15,610 nt of DNA from Marinilabiliales bacterium (GCA_002869305.1 PKTC01000126.1:1-15610), one strand, 5' to 3'. Numbered from the stretch's first letter, positions 6,770-15,038 are shown. The notes: generated by a model from the sequence alone, not told the origin. Translations and numbers: made by a program.

Positions 6770-7999
6770 ATGAAATTTTTACTGTTTTTTCTCGATACGT
6801 TTAAAATTCTTCTCAAAGGAGGAAAATCCTATTATGCCTGGGTATTATTCCTTGTTTTATTAATTGCTTGGGGTTTTGGAGGCTATATTAATCAATTGCG
6901 AGATGGGCTTCAGGCAACAAACATGACAGACTCTGTGTCTTGGGCCTTTTATATAGGTAATTTCACTTTTTTAGTTGGAGTTGCTGCTGCAGCAATTATG
7001 TTAGTAATACCTGCCTATATTTATAACTGGAAACCCATCAAAGAAATTGTAATTTTTGGTGAGTTGTTAGCTATTACAGCAGTAGTATTGTGTATAGGGT
7101 TTATCATGGTTGACATTGGTAAGCCGCATAAATTTTGGCATATGTTACCATTGGTCGGCACAATGAATTTCCCGGATTCTATTCTTGCATGGGATTTCTT
7201 TGTTTTAGCTTTTTACTTCTTACTTAACTTGTTTATTGCTACATATTTACTATATTGTTATTATTATAAACAAGAATACAAAAAATCGCTTGTTTTACCA
7301 TTGATATTATTAAGCATTCCTGCTGCAGTAGCAATACATACAATTACTGCATTCCTTTTTAATGCCATGCCAGCAAGACCATTCTGGAATAGCGCATTGC
7401 TTGCGCCAAGGTTTTTGGCATCAGCGTTTTGTTCCGGACCGGCTATTCTTATTATTCTATTTCAGGTTCTTCGAAAGACAACGAAGTTCGAAATTAAAAA
7501 TGAAGTACTGTGGACTATCGCAGAACTTATGGTATATGCAATGTTTATTTACTTGTTCTTCTCGATAGCTGAATATTTTAAAGAGTTTTATTCAGATACA
7601 GAGCATCTTGTTTATTGGAAATATTTATTGTTTGGATTAGGAGAGCACAAAGAACTGGTGCCATTTAGTTGGGTTTCAATTATTTTAGGAACAACAGCCT
7701 TTATTTTGTTTTTATTCCCCAAAACCAGGAAAAATCTGCTAACCTTAAACATTGGAGCAGTAATGATATATTTCAGTGTATACATTGAAAAGGGAATGGC
7801 ATTAATAATACCTGGTTTTACTCCCGACGTTTTAGGACAGATAAATGTATATGTTCCGTCAATCAACGAGATAAGAATAACGGCAATGATATTTTCTCTG
7901 GGGGCCCTGCTGTTTACTTTTATGGTGAAGGTGGCCATTTCAATCATTTTTGAGAATAATAATGTTGATAAATCAACCTCAGTGGAGGCAATTGTATAA
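6770..7999 (+). CDS. NrfD/PsrC-type quinone-interacting membrane subunit
   Basis: The protein has 409 residues from ATG 6770, with about ten predicted membrane helices, as in NrfD/PsrC/DsrP/HybB membrane anchors that oxidise or reduce menaquinone and exchange electrons with the partner iron-sulfur subunit. Recognisable features are WAFYIGNFTFLVGVAAAA in helix 2, the loop VDIGKPHKFWHM (residues 114-125) after helix 3, LAWDFFVLAFYFLLN in helix 4, and MPARPFWNSALLAPRFLASAF near the middle, a pattern typical of the family. A TTG at 6719 would extend the protein by 17 residues and overlap the ferredoxin gene by 11 bases. I prefer ATG 6770 because it gives a clean short cytoplasmic N-terminus. It is the last gene of the cluster; no terminator hairpin was found in the 165 bases that follow. 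Confidence 0.88.
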   Translation: MKFLLFFLDTFKILLKGGKSYYAWVLFLVLLIAWGFGGYINQLRDGLQATNMTDSVSWAFYIGNFTFLVGVAAAAIMLVIPAYIYNWKPIKEIVIFGELLAITAVVLCIGFIMVDIGKPHKFWHMLPLVGTMNFPDSILAWDFFVLAFYFLLNLFIATYLLYCYYYKQEYKKSLVLPLILLSIPAAVAIHTITAFLFNAMPARPFWNSALLAPRFLASAFCSGPAILIILFQVLRKTTKFEIKNEVLWTIAELMVYAMFIYLFFSIAEYFKEFYSDTEHLVYWKYLLFGLGEHKELVPFSWVSIILGTTAFILFLFPKTRKNLLTLNIGAVMIYFSVYIEKGMALIIPGFTPDVLGQINVYVPSINEIRITAMIFSLGALLFTFMVKVAISIIFENNNVDKSTSVEAIV

Positions 8000-8124
8000 T
8001 CCAAAATAAATTTTCGGAAATTAAGTTTGTTTATTTTATTGAATCAATTATTCAACGCAAGATTGAATGGCATATATTTTTCTTTTACCTCTTTTTAACC
8101 CGTCTTTTTTTAGGATTAAAATAC

Positions 8125-8132
8125 TATATTTG
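8125..8132 (+). promoter_or_regulatory. -7 promoter box upstream of the OB-fold lipoprotein
   Basis: TATATTTG matches the Bacteroidota -7 consensus TAnnTTTG exactly and lies 32 bases before the ATG at 8165. The matching -33 position is only T-rich (around 8103-8110), not a clear TTTG. It suggests that the lipoprotein gene can be expressed separately from the respiratory cluster. Confidence 0.42.
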
Positions 8133-8164
8133 GAAACTGAATTAGAAACAAAAAAATAAAAGTT

Positions 8165-8884
8165 ATGAAGAATACATTTTTAATAGTTACAACAATGTTG
8201 GCGATTGCTTTTACATCGTGTAATAGTAAGAACAATCAAGAAGATTTAAATGGAGTTCATAAAGTAGTTGTTAAGGAAGTGTTGCAAGCTACTGAATACA
8301 CATATCTTAATGTAACTGAAGAAGGAAAAGAACAATGGATTGCAGCCAGAAAATTAGAAGCAAAAGAGGGTGAAGCGTATTACTTCAAAGATTTTATGGA
8401 AATGACACAATTTGAAAGTAAAGATTTAGAAAGAGTTTTTGAATCGGTATATTTTGTGTCAGAACTAACAGCAAGTATTGAAGATTTTAAAGCAATGCCA
8501 AAAATGGAAATGCCAGAAGGACATGTCGGAGCAGAAAATCACGAAGGCAAACCAAGCATTCAGAAAGAAAGTGTAGAAATAGAAGCAGCAGAAGGAGGAA
8601 TTACCATAGCACAACTTTTTGAAAATAGAGATAAGTATAATGGTGAAAAGGTTATTATTCGAGGTAAGGTAGTTAAAACAAACTTTGCTATAATGAACAA
8701 AAACTGGTTTCATATTCAGGATGGAACATCATTTGAAGGAAAATTTGATTTAACACTTACGTCTATTGAAGAGGAAGTAAAAGAAAACGACATAGTTACA
8801 TTCGAAGGTACAGTTGTTCTTGATAAAGACTTTGGCTATGGTTATAAATATGAGATCTTAATCGAAGATGCGGTAAAAAAATAA
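8165..8884 (+). CDS. Two-domain periplasmic lipoprotein with C-terminal OB fold
   Basis: The protein has 239 residues. It starts with a lipoprotein signal ending in FTSC (Cys19), so it is predicted to be lipid-anchored. Residues about 31-101 form a small beta domain with the pattern TYLNV...QWIAA...EGEAYYF...MTQFESKDLERVFESVYFV. This resembles short secreted beta-barrel proteins that I recall from anaerobes, often near cytochrome genes. A Met/His/Glu-rich linker follows (about 108-140, including MPKMEMPEGHVGAENH), which could bind metal. Residues 144-239 are an OB-fold domain: GEKVIIRGKVVKT, then KNWFHIQDGT, then NDIVTFEGTVVLDKDFGYGYKYE, the pattern of the bacterial tRNA_anti-like/BOF-type periplasmic OB folds. 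No enzyme function is evident. It lies 165 bases after the NrfD gene, with its own promoter box and a strong terminator, so the functional link to the cluster is contextual only. Confidence 0.8.
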   Translation: MKNTFLIVTTMLAIAFTSCNSKNNQEDLNGVHKVVVKEVLQATEYTYLNVTEEGKEQWIAARKLEAKEGEAYYFKDFMEMTQFESKDLERVFESVYFVSELTASIEDFKAMPKMEMPEGHVGAENHEGKPSIQKESVEIEAAEGGITIAQLFENRDKYNGEKVIIRGKVVKTNFAIMNKNWFHIQDGTSFEGKFDLTLTSIEEEVKENDIVTFEGTVVLDKDFGYGYKYEILIEDAVKK

Positions 8885-8902
8885 ATTAAAATACCTTAAA
8901 TT

Positions 8903-8936
8903 AAAAGAGGATTCAATTAATTGAATCCTCTTTTTT
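8903..8936. terminator. Bidirectional intrinsic terminator
   Basis: A perfect 16-base inverted repeat, AAAAGAGGATTCAATT (8903-8918) and its complement (8919-8934), with an A run on the left and six T on the right (8931-8936). It sits between the stop of the lipoprotein gene and the 3' end of the convergent tRNA-Arg, so it can end both transcripts. Confidence 0.9.
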
Positions 8937-8937
8937 G

Positions 8938-9009
8938 TAGCCCCACCGGGACTCGAACCCAGATCTACAGTTTAGGAAACTGCTATTCTATCCCTTGAAC
9001 TATGGGGCC
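8938..9009 (-). tRNA. tRNA-Arg, anticodon CCU
   Basis: Read on the minus strand, the 72-base cloverleaf has acceptor strands GGCCCCA / TGGGGCT closing with a terminal G-U pair and discriminator A (8938). T8-A9 precede a D stem GTTC/GAAT. The anticodon stem is GCAGT/ACTGT with loop TTCCTAA, and the T arm contains GGTTCGAGTCC. The anticodon CCU (complement of AGG, 8974-8976) reads the arginine codon AGG. The 3' CCA is not encoded and must be added after transcription. Transcription runs into the shared terminator two bases downstream. Confidence 0.95.
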
Positions 9010-9023
9010 TAATTATATTGCAG

Positions 9024-9054
9024 CAAAATTATGTATTTTAATTACATATGCAAA
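9024..9054 (-). promoter_or_regulatory. Consensus Bacteroidota promoter of tRNA-Arg
   Basis: On the minus strand TTTG (9054-9051) is followed after exactly 19 bases by TAATTTTG (9031-9024). That is a perfect match to the -33 TTTG and -7 TAnnTTTG boxes recognised by the Bacteroidota primary sigma factor. The -7 box is 14 bases from the first base of the tRNA. Confidence 0.82.
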
Positions 9055-9164
9055 ATCTAAAATAAGTCAGATAATTTAAAAATTATTCGGAATTCATAAT
9101 AACTCCTGTAACTTTATGTTTAATAAATCGTCAGACATATAATTTACAATTTTATTCTAAAAAC

Positions 9165-11792
9165 ATGAGGATACTCTTATTAACCTTTTTGATTTTATTG
9201 GCAAACTTGTTTTCAAACGCACAATGCATTGAAGGTGTAATTTCAGACCCTAAAGGAACACCAATTCCTTATGCCACGGTTTTTGCAAAAGAAATCTCAA
9301 CCGGAACCACATCAAACATAGATGGTAATTTTAAACTTGAATTACCTGATGGCAACCACACTTTAACTTTCCGCTATCTGGGATACAGAACAAAAGAAGT
9401 TAAGGTAGAGTGCTCGGAAGCGGTTCAAAGAATCGATGTGGTTATGGAGGAGCAACTTTATAAAATACCTGAAGTTAGGATTCTGGCAAGCGGTGAAGAT
9501 CCTGCATACGGAATTATGCGAAAGGCTGTCGCCATGAGTTATTATTATTTAAATCAGGTTGAAGAATATGATTGTAGAATTTATATAAAAGGATCAGGGC
9601 GATTCGAAAACATCCCGCGTTTAATGAAAAAGACTTTAAAAAAGGAAGGTTTGGAAGAGGGAAAGCCCATGGTAATGGAAAATATCTCTGATATACATTT
9701 CGAACTACCAGATGTGATTGAGGAAAATGTAATTTCAATGAGAAGTACCATGCAAGGAGATGATGCCTCACCAATGGGATATGTTACTTTATCGCTTTAT
9801 AACGACATCGATGGAGTCATTTCTCCGCTAAGCCGTGATGCCTTTGCGCATTATAAATTTCAACTGGAAGCTTCTTTTTATGATCAAGACTATTTAGTGC
9901 ACAAGATCAAGGTGATTCCTCGAAGAGAAGGGTATGATTTATACTCTGGGAGTATTTATATTGTTGAAGGATTTTGGCACTTGCATAGCGCAGAGCTTCA
10001 AGTAGAACAAAAGATGTTTAAAATAAAAATTAACCAGGTTTACAGCCCTGTGAATGATGAGGTTTGGATGCCAATAAGCCATAACTTTGATATTGATGCC
10101 AATGCAATGGGCTTTAAAATAAAATTTAAATATGTTGCTTCTGTTTCAAATTACAAAGTAAAATTGAATTCAAACATTGACCATTCATTATACCGCAATA
10201 TGTTGATCGAAACTGAAGAATACTTAAATGAGGTGAACGAGATGTCAGTCAGTCAGCAAAAAGAAATAAAAGAATTAGTACAAAAGGAAAGCCTTACAAA
10301 GAAAGAGTCGCGAAAATTAAAAAAGTTAGTAAGAAAAGATATTGAGGAAACAAAACCCGAAGAAAAAAATCTCGAGGTGAAAGACAACATTAACAACATT
10401 GAAGATAGTGCCATGTTGCGATCTATTGCCTATTGGGATTCAATAAGACCCATTCCATTAACTAATATTGAGATGGAAGGTTATAAGGATAAAGATTCTA
10501 TACAATTAAGAATGGAAACAGATACAACCTTTAGAGATTCTGTGGAAAGAGACAATAAAAGGTTTAAGTGGAGTAAAGTATTAACCGGAGGATCATTTAA
10601 TTATGACAATGGACATCGATTCAGGTATGGAGGAATAATTGATTTAGGACACTTAAATTTTAATACGGTTGATGGTTTAAAATATGGAATGGAATTTAAT
10701 TATTCACATCGAAACGATAGTACTGGGAAGTATTTTAGTATATGGCAAAATACAGATTATGCTTTTGCTCGAGAGCGAATGATGAGTACAATATCAATCT
10801 ATTATCGATATAATGGATTAAAACAATCGTCGTTTAGAATTAGAGGCGGACGTACCACTTCAGATTTTGATTCCGAAACAGGTATTACAGAAAATCTTAA
10901 CTTAATCACGACTTTGGTCTTAAAAGACAATTATTTAAAAATTTATCAAAAAGACTTTGTATATCTTTCTCATAGTACTGATATTATGAATGGATTAAAA
11001 CTTTTTACAGGTTTTGAATACGCAAAGCGAAAGCAATTATCAAATCATACCGATTTTTATTTATGGAACCCATTGGATCATGAGTTTACCTCAAACATTC
11101 CGACCATTGATAATTTTAACACCAATCTAGTTAACGATCATGATGCTTCAATCCTATCAGCAGAAATAAGCTATACTCCTGAATATTACTATAGAATGTA
11201 CGACGGAGTAAAACGGAATACACATTCACGATTTCCTACATTTGGACTAAGCTATAAAAAAGGAATTAAAAATTTATTCAACAGCGATACAGATTTTGAT
11301 CAACTGGAACTTTCAGTTAAACAAGGTATCAATGTAAGGCGTTTAGGGACTGTGAGGTATAGCTTAGCTGCTGGGTCATTCTTAAACGATAATGATTTAT
11401 ATTTTGCAGATTACAAACATTTTGGAACAAACACCTCATTTATTATAGGAACTTCGGAGGGAGGCCCCTTTAGATTAATGGATTATTACGAATATAGCAC
11501 ACACAAAAGTTATTTTGAAGGACACGTTCGATTAGAAAGCGATCGTATTTTGCTTAAACGCTTGCCTGTTCTTAATAAAACCTTGATGAGGGAGGCAGTT
11601 TATTTCAACTATTTATCGACAACTGGAAATTATCCATATTTCGAAGTAGGATACGGTTTAAACCAAATATTCTTAATGTTTAATGTTGAGGTTTTTGGCG
11701 GATTCAAGGGAGCTCAGCATGAATATACTGGAATCAAGATCGGAATACCTTTCGTTGGACGAAATGGAGACTCTGTTACTATTGGAGGATAA
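9165..11792 (+). CDS. DUF5686 outer-membrane protein with CarboxypepD_reg-like N-terminus
   Basis: The 875-residue protein has a signal peptide (hydrophobic LLLTFLILLANLF, cleavage near residue 19). It is followed by a carboxypeptidase-regulatory-like beta sandwich (about 20-100, with IEGVISDPKGTPIPYATV, GTTSNIDGNFKLELP and LTFRYLGYRTKEV). The next part (about 105 onward) matches DUF5686 proteins, which are abundant in Bacteroidota. Residues about 346-410 form a highly charged Lys/Glu-rich, probably helical insertion. The C-terminal half, from about 470, alternates aromatic and polar residues and is likely an outer-membrane beta barrel, ending in GRNGDSVTIGG. Length is usual for the family. 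The role of these proteins is not established; some are thought to belong to surface or TonB-linked systems through the shared N-terminal domain. It appears monocistronic: 89 bases separate it from cvpA and the tRNA lies upstream on the other strand. No clear promoter was found, only a weak TAACTTTA near 9110. Confidence 0.85.
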   Translation: MRILLLTFLILLANLFSNAQCIEGVISDPKGTPIPYATVFAKEISTGTTSNIDGNFKLELPDGNHTLTFRYLGYRTKEVKVECSEAVQRIDVVMEEQLYKIPEVRILASGEDPAYGIMRKAVAMSYYYLNQVEEYDCRIYIKGSGRFENIPRLMKKTLKKEGLEEGKPMVMENISDIHFELPDVIEENVISMRSTMQGDDASPMGYVTLSLYNDIDGVISPLSRDAFAHYKFQLEASFYDQDYLVHKIKVIPRREGYDLYSGSIYIVEGFWHLHSAELQVEQKMFKIKINQVYSPVNDEVWMPISHNFDIDANAMGFKIKFKYVASVSNYKVKLNSNIDHSLYRNMLIETEEYLNEVNEMSVSQQKEIKELVQKESLTKKESRKLKKLVRKDIEETKPEEKNLEVKDNINNIEDSAMLRSIAYWDSIRPIPLTNIEMEGYKDKDSIQLRMETDTTFRDSVERDNKRFKWSKVLTGGSFNYDNGHRFRYGGIIDLGHLNFNTVDGLKYGMEFNYSHRNDSTGKYFSIWQNTDYAFARERMMSTISIYYRYNGLKQSSFRIRGGRTTSDFDSETGITENLNLITTLVLKDNYLKIYQKDFVYLSHSTDIMNGLKLFTGFEYAKRKQLSNHTDFYLWNPLDHEFTSNIPTIDNFNTNLVNDHDASILSAEISYTPEYYYRMYDGVKRNTHSRFPTFGLSYKKGIKNLFNSDTDFDQLELSVKQGINVRRLGTVRYSLAAGSFLNDNDLYFADYKHFGTNTSFIIGTSEGGPFRLMDYYEYSTHKSYFEGHVRLESDRILLKRLPVLNKTLMREAVYFNYLSTTGNYPYFEVGYGLNQIFLMFNVEVFGGFKGAQHEYTGIKIGIPFVGRNGDSVTIGG

Positions 11793-11881
11793 TAATTAAG
11801 AAATAAACCAGCAAAGCATTTTACCTTGAACCCGATTCTTTTTATTATTTTTACAAATTCTTTTTACAGAAGCAGTTTAAT

Positions 11882-12415
11882 ATGAATACAGTTGATTTGG
11901 TATTTGCAATTTTACTACTTTGGGCAGCTTATCGAGGTTTTTCAAAGGGATTTATTGTACAGCTAGCTACATTGGCGGCCTTGCTCTTGGGCATATTGGG
12001 AGCAGTAATGTTTTCCGACTTTACATCGAGTTTAATCATCAAAAAATTTGAAGTATCAGGACAATATTTACCTATTATTTCATTTGCAGTAACTTTTATT
12101 GCCATCGTAATTGCTGTTCATATTCTTGCAAAGGCATTGAATAAGCTGATAGATGCTATTGCATTAGGTATTGTAAATCGATTATTGGGAGTTCTCTTTT
12201 CGGTATTAAAAGTAGCGTTTATTGTCAGTATTATTTTAGTGTTAATTAACAAAGCGGACAATAAGTACAACTTTATTCCGGATGAAACAAAAGAAAATTC
12301 CATATTGTACAAACCTTTGTCTAATTTTGCTCCGATGATTTTCCCGTATTTAAATTTTGAAAAGATTAAAGAAAAAATGGAAGAGACACCATTGGATCAA
12401 ACAATTAATATATAG
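11882..12415 (+). CDS. CvpA family inner-membrane protein
   Basis: The 177-residue protein has four predicted membrane helices (about 4-17, 27-47, 63-87 and 102-125) and a soluble C-terminal tail. The N-terminal segment VDLVFAILLLWAAYRGFSKGFIVQLA carries the family signature (D early in helix 1, then RGFxKGFxxQ). CvpA was named for its need in colicin V production in E. coli and has since been linked to envelope homeostasis; its molecular activity is still unclear. It is followed after 34 bases by the PLP enzyme gene on the same strand, so co-transcription is likely, though the functions are not obviously related. Confidence 0.87.
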   Translation: MNTVDLVFAILLLWAAYRGFSKGFIVQLATLAALLLGILGAVMFSDFTSSLIIKKFEVSGQYLPIISFAVTFIAIVIAVHILAKALNKLIDAIALGIVNRLLGVLFSVLKVAFIVSIILVLINKADNKYNFIPDETKENSILYKPLSNFAPMIFPYLNFEKIKEKMEETPLDQTINI

Positions 12416-12449
12416 AATTATAAAAACTAACAATATAAAAAATCAAAAA

Positions 12450-13631
12450 ATGGATACAAAAAACTTGGGTTTTGATTCAAAACTAATTCACGCAGGAGAT
12501 TTCGAAGATGCTAATGGCAGTGCAGTAACGCCGATATATCAAACATCGACATTTGCATTTCGTAGCGCAAAGCATGGCGCAGACTTATTTGCCGGTCGCG
12601 AAAAGGGATTTATTTATACTCGCATCGGGAATCCAACAATTGGAGCTCTAGAAAATAAATTGGCAGAACTTGAGAATGGCTGTGGTGGTATCGCTTTAGC
12701 TTCTGGAATGGCGGCAGTTACTACTGTTTACATGGCATTTTTAGCAAGTGGAGATCATATTGTTTGCACCAGTGCCGTTTATGGACCAAGCCGAGGTGTA
12801 TTGGAAAGTCATTTTGCAAAATTTGGAGTTGAAGCGAGTTTTATTGATACTGCGGATTTAAGGGCAATTGAAAATGCGATTAAGCCAAACACAAAAGTAT
12901 TGTATCTAGAAACACCCACAAATCCAACGATTACCTTAACAGATATAAAAAAGGCTTCAGAAATTGCCCATAAACACGGATTAATCGTTGTTGTAGACAA
13001 TACTTTCTGTAGTCCATATTTACAAAAACCATTGGATTTAGGTGCTGATGTTTCTTTGCATTCATTAACAAAGTTTATCAATGGCCACGCTGATATTGTT
13101 GGTGGTGCTTTGGTTGCAAAAGATCCTGAAGTATATCAAAAGCTTAGAAAAACAATGGTTTATATGGGTGGAAACATGGACCCACACCAGGCATACATGG
13201 TAATTCGTGGCGTAAAAACTTTAAGCTTACGTGTTTACAAAGCGCAGGAAAGCTCAATGAAAGTAGCGGAATTCCTGGAAAATCACCCAAAAGTTGATTG
13301 GGTGAAGTATCCTGGATTGAAATCATATGCACAGTATGACCTAGCTCAAGAGCAAATGGATGGTCCTGGAGCTATGATAAGCTTTGAGTTAAAAGGAGGT
13401 TACGATGCCGGAGTTAAATTAATGAACAATGTACATTTAGCATTATTAGCAGTTTCATTGGGCGGTGTTGAAACTTTGATTCAGCATCCTGCCTCAATGA
13501 CACACGCTGGCCTTCATAAAGAGGCAAGAGAAGCAGCAGACATTACCGATGGATTAGTTCGTTATGCAGTAGGTATCGAAAATGTAGAAGATATTATTGC
13601 TGATCTGGAACAGGCATTAGAACAAGTATAA
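12450..13631 (+). CDS. PLP-dependent trans-sulfuration enzyme (methionine gamma-lyase / cystathionine gamma-lyase or synthase family)
   Basis: This 393-residue cytoplasmic enzyme belongs to the Cys/Met-metabolism PLP family. Visible residues: YTRIGNPT (Tyr56 and Arg58, which contact the neighbouring subunit's cofactor phosphate), SGMAA (85-89), Tyr111 stacking on PLP, the VVDNTF Asp, and the Schiff-base lysine Lys208 in SLTKFINGHADIVGG. Near the C-terminus, SLGGVETLIQHPASMTH and LVRYAVGIEN provide the substrate-carboxylate Ser and Arg. Such enzymes cleave or form C-S bonds (methionine to methanethiol, cystathionine or O-acetylhomoserine chemistry). The position after Tyr-Gly, a Cys in canonical methionine gamma-lyases, is Pro113, so the substrate is uncertain. 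I use ATG 12450; an ATG at 12357 in the same frame would add 31 basic residues without family resemblance and overlap cvpA. Confidence 0.88.
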   Translation: MDTKNLGFDSKLIHAGDFEDANGSAVTPIYQTSTFAFRSAKHGADLFAGREKGFIYTRIGNPTIGALENKLAELENGCGGIALASGMAAVTTVYMAFLASGDHIVCTSAVYGPSRGVLESHFAKFGVEASFIDTADLRAIENAIKPNTKVLYLETPTNPTITLTDIKKASEIAHKHGLIVVVDNTFCSPYLQKPLDLGADVSLHSLTKFINGHADIVGGALVAKDPEVYQKLRKTMVYMGGNMDPHQAYMVIRGVKTLSLRVYKAQESSMKVAEFLENHPKVDWVKYPGLKSYAQYDLAQEQMDGPGAMISFELKGGYDAGVKLMNNVHLALLAVSLGGVETLIQHPASMTHAGLHKEAREAADITDGLVRYAVGIENVEDIIADLEQALEQV

Positions 13632-13642
13632 AACTAATTTTT

Positions 13643-13705
13643 TGTCACACTGAGCTTGTAAAGTGTTTATTGGAGTAAGTCATGTTCGACAGGCTCAATA
13701 TGACA
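13643..13705. repeat. Degenerate dispersed palindromic repeat (REP-like)
   Basis: The left arm TGTCACACTGAGCTTGT (13643-13659) and the right arm ACAGGCTCAATATGACA (13689-13705) are inverted copies agreeing at 14 of 17 positions, separated by 29 bases. The sequence GTCACACTGAGCTTGTCGAA, with its inverted partner, is a dispersed palindrome that I recall between genes in many Bacteroidota. This copy is eroded. T-rich runs on both sides (13637-13643 and 13707-13713) could let the hairpin act as a terminator between the PLP enzyme gene and tyrS. Confidence 0.6.
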
Positions 13706-13733
13706 GTTTTATTTAAATAAAGGAATTGATTAA

Positions 13734-15023
13734 ATGAACTTCGTTAAGGAACTAGAATGGAGAGGCATGTTGCATGATATCATGCCCGGAACAGAAGAGC
13801 AGTTGCAAAAAGAAATGACAGCAGCATACATTGGTTTTGACCCAACATCAGATTCATTGCATGTGGGTAGTTTTGCGCAAATCATGTTGTTAAAGCGATT
13901 TCAAATGGCAGGACATAAACCAGTTGTACTGGTTGGTGGTGCAACAGGAATGATCGGTGATCCATCCGGAAAATCGCAAGAAAGAAACCTTCTTACAGAA
14001 GAAAATCTTCAAAAAAACCTGGATGGTATAAAAAAGCAGCTAATGAAGTTTCTTGATTTTGAGAATGGAGAAAATAAAGCAGAGCTTGTAAACAACTACG
14101 ACTGGATGAAAGAATATTCATTTCTTGAATTCATTCGTGATATAGGAAAGCACATCACCGTAAATTATATGATGGCCAAGGATAGCGTGAAGAAACGTGT
14201 TGGCGAAGAATCAAAAACGGGAATGTCTTTTACTGAGTTCTCATATCAATTGGTTCAGGGATACGATTTCTATTGGTTGTATAAAAATAAAAATTGCAAA
14301 CTGCAAATGGGTGGTTCCGATCAATGGGGAAATATTACCACAGGAACAGAATTAATCAGAAGAAAAGAACGAGGTGAAGCTTTTGCATTAACCATTCCTT
14401 TAGTAACCAAGGCAGATGGTGGGAAATTTGGAAAAACGGAAGAAGGCAACATATGGTTAGATCCTGAATATACATCACCCTATAAATTTTACCAGTTTTG
14501 GTTAAATATTTCTGATGAGGATGCTGAGAAATACATCAAGATTTTTACGCTATTGAATAAAGAAGAAATCGATTCTTTAATCGAAAAGCATAGAGAAGAG
14601 CCTCATGTAAGATCTTTGCAGCAACGTTTAGCTAAAGAGCTTACAATTATGGTTCACTCCGAAAGAGATTATGAAACAGCAGTAGCCGCTTCAAAAATTC
14701 TTTTTGGTAAAGCAACAACCGACGAGTTAAAAACTTTGGATGAAAAAACATTTCTTTCTGTTTTTGAGGGAGTTCCAATGTTTGATGTGAAAAAAACTTT
14801 AATCGATTCTGGCGTTAATGTTTTGAATTTGTTGGCAGAAGACACAGAAATCTTTCCATCCAAAGGCGAATTAAGAAGAACCATTAAAGGGGGTGGAGTA
14901 AGCATTAATAAAGAAAAGATACAATCGGAAGAAATAACTATAGGTTCTGATCGTTTATTGAATGATAAATATATACTCGTGCAAAAAGGAAAGAAAAATT
15001 ATTTCTTGATTCGTGTTGTTTAA
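13734..15023 (+). CDS. tyrS: Tyrosyl-tRNA synthetase
   Basis: The 429-residue class I aminoacyl-tRNA synthetase charges tRNA-Tyr in the cytoplasm. It has the Rossmann-fold catalytic domain with YIGFDPTSDSLHVGS, where HVGS (43-46) is the HIGH motif. Further along are GGATGMIGDPSGK (family signature), QLVQGYDFYWLY and QMGGSDQWGNI (tyrosine and adenylate binding), and KFGKT (231-235), the KMSKS-equivalent loop. The C-terminal part (about residues 365-425) is an S4 RNA-binding domain (ELRRTIKGGGVSINKEKI...YILVQKGKKNYFLIRV). Length and motif order are those of the bacterial TyrS family with an S4 tail. AAAGGA lies 8 bases before the ATG and may act as a weak ribosome site. The next gene starts 15 bases after the stop. 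Confidence 0.97.
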   Translation: MNFVKELEWRGMLHDIMPGTEEQLQKEMTAAYIGFDPTSDSLHVGSFAQIMLLKRFQMAGHKPVVLVGGATGMIGDPSGKSQERNLLTEENLQKNLDGIKKQLMKFLDFENGENKAELVNNYDWMKEYSFLEFIRDIGKHITVNYMMAKDSVKKRVGEESKTGMSFTEFSYQLVQGYDFYWLYKNKNCKLQMGGSDQWGNITTGTELIRRKERGEAFALTIPLVTKADGGKFGKTEEGNIWLDPEYTSPYKFYQFWLNISDEDAEKYIKIFTLLNKEEIDSLIEKHREEPHVRSLQQRLAKELTIMVHSERDYETAVAASKILFGKATTDELKTLDEKTFLSVFEGVPMFDVKKTLIDSGVNVLNLLAEDTEIFPSKGELRRTIKGGGVSINKEKIQSEEITIGSDRLLNDKYILVQKGKKNYFLIRVV

Positions 15024-15038
15024 TAGACACGTAAAAAA

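Noticed and set aside
12357..12449. Upstream ATG extending the PLP enzyme by 31 residues
   Set aside because: The added residues are lysine-rich, unlike the family N-terminus, and overlap the cvpA coding sequence; ATG 12450 gives the normal family start.
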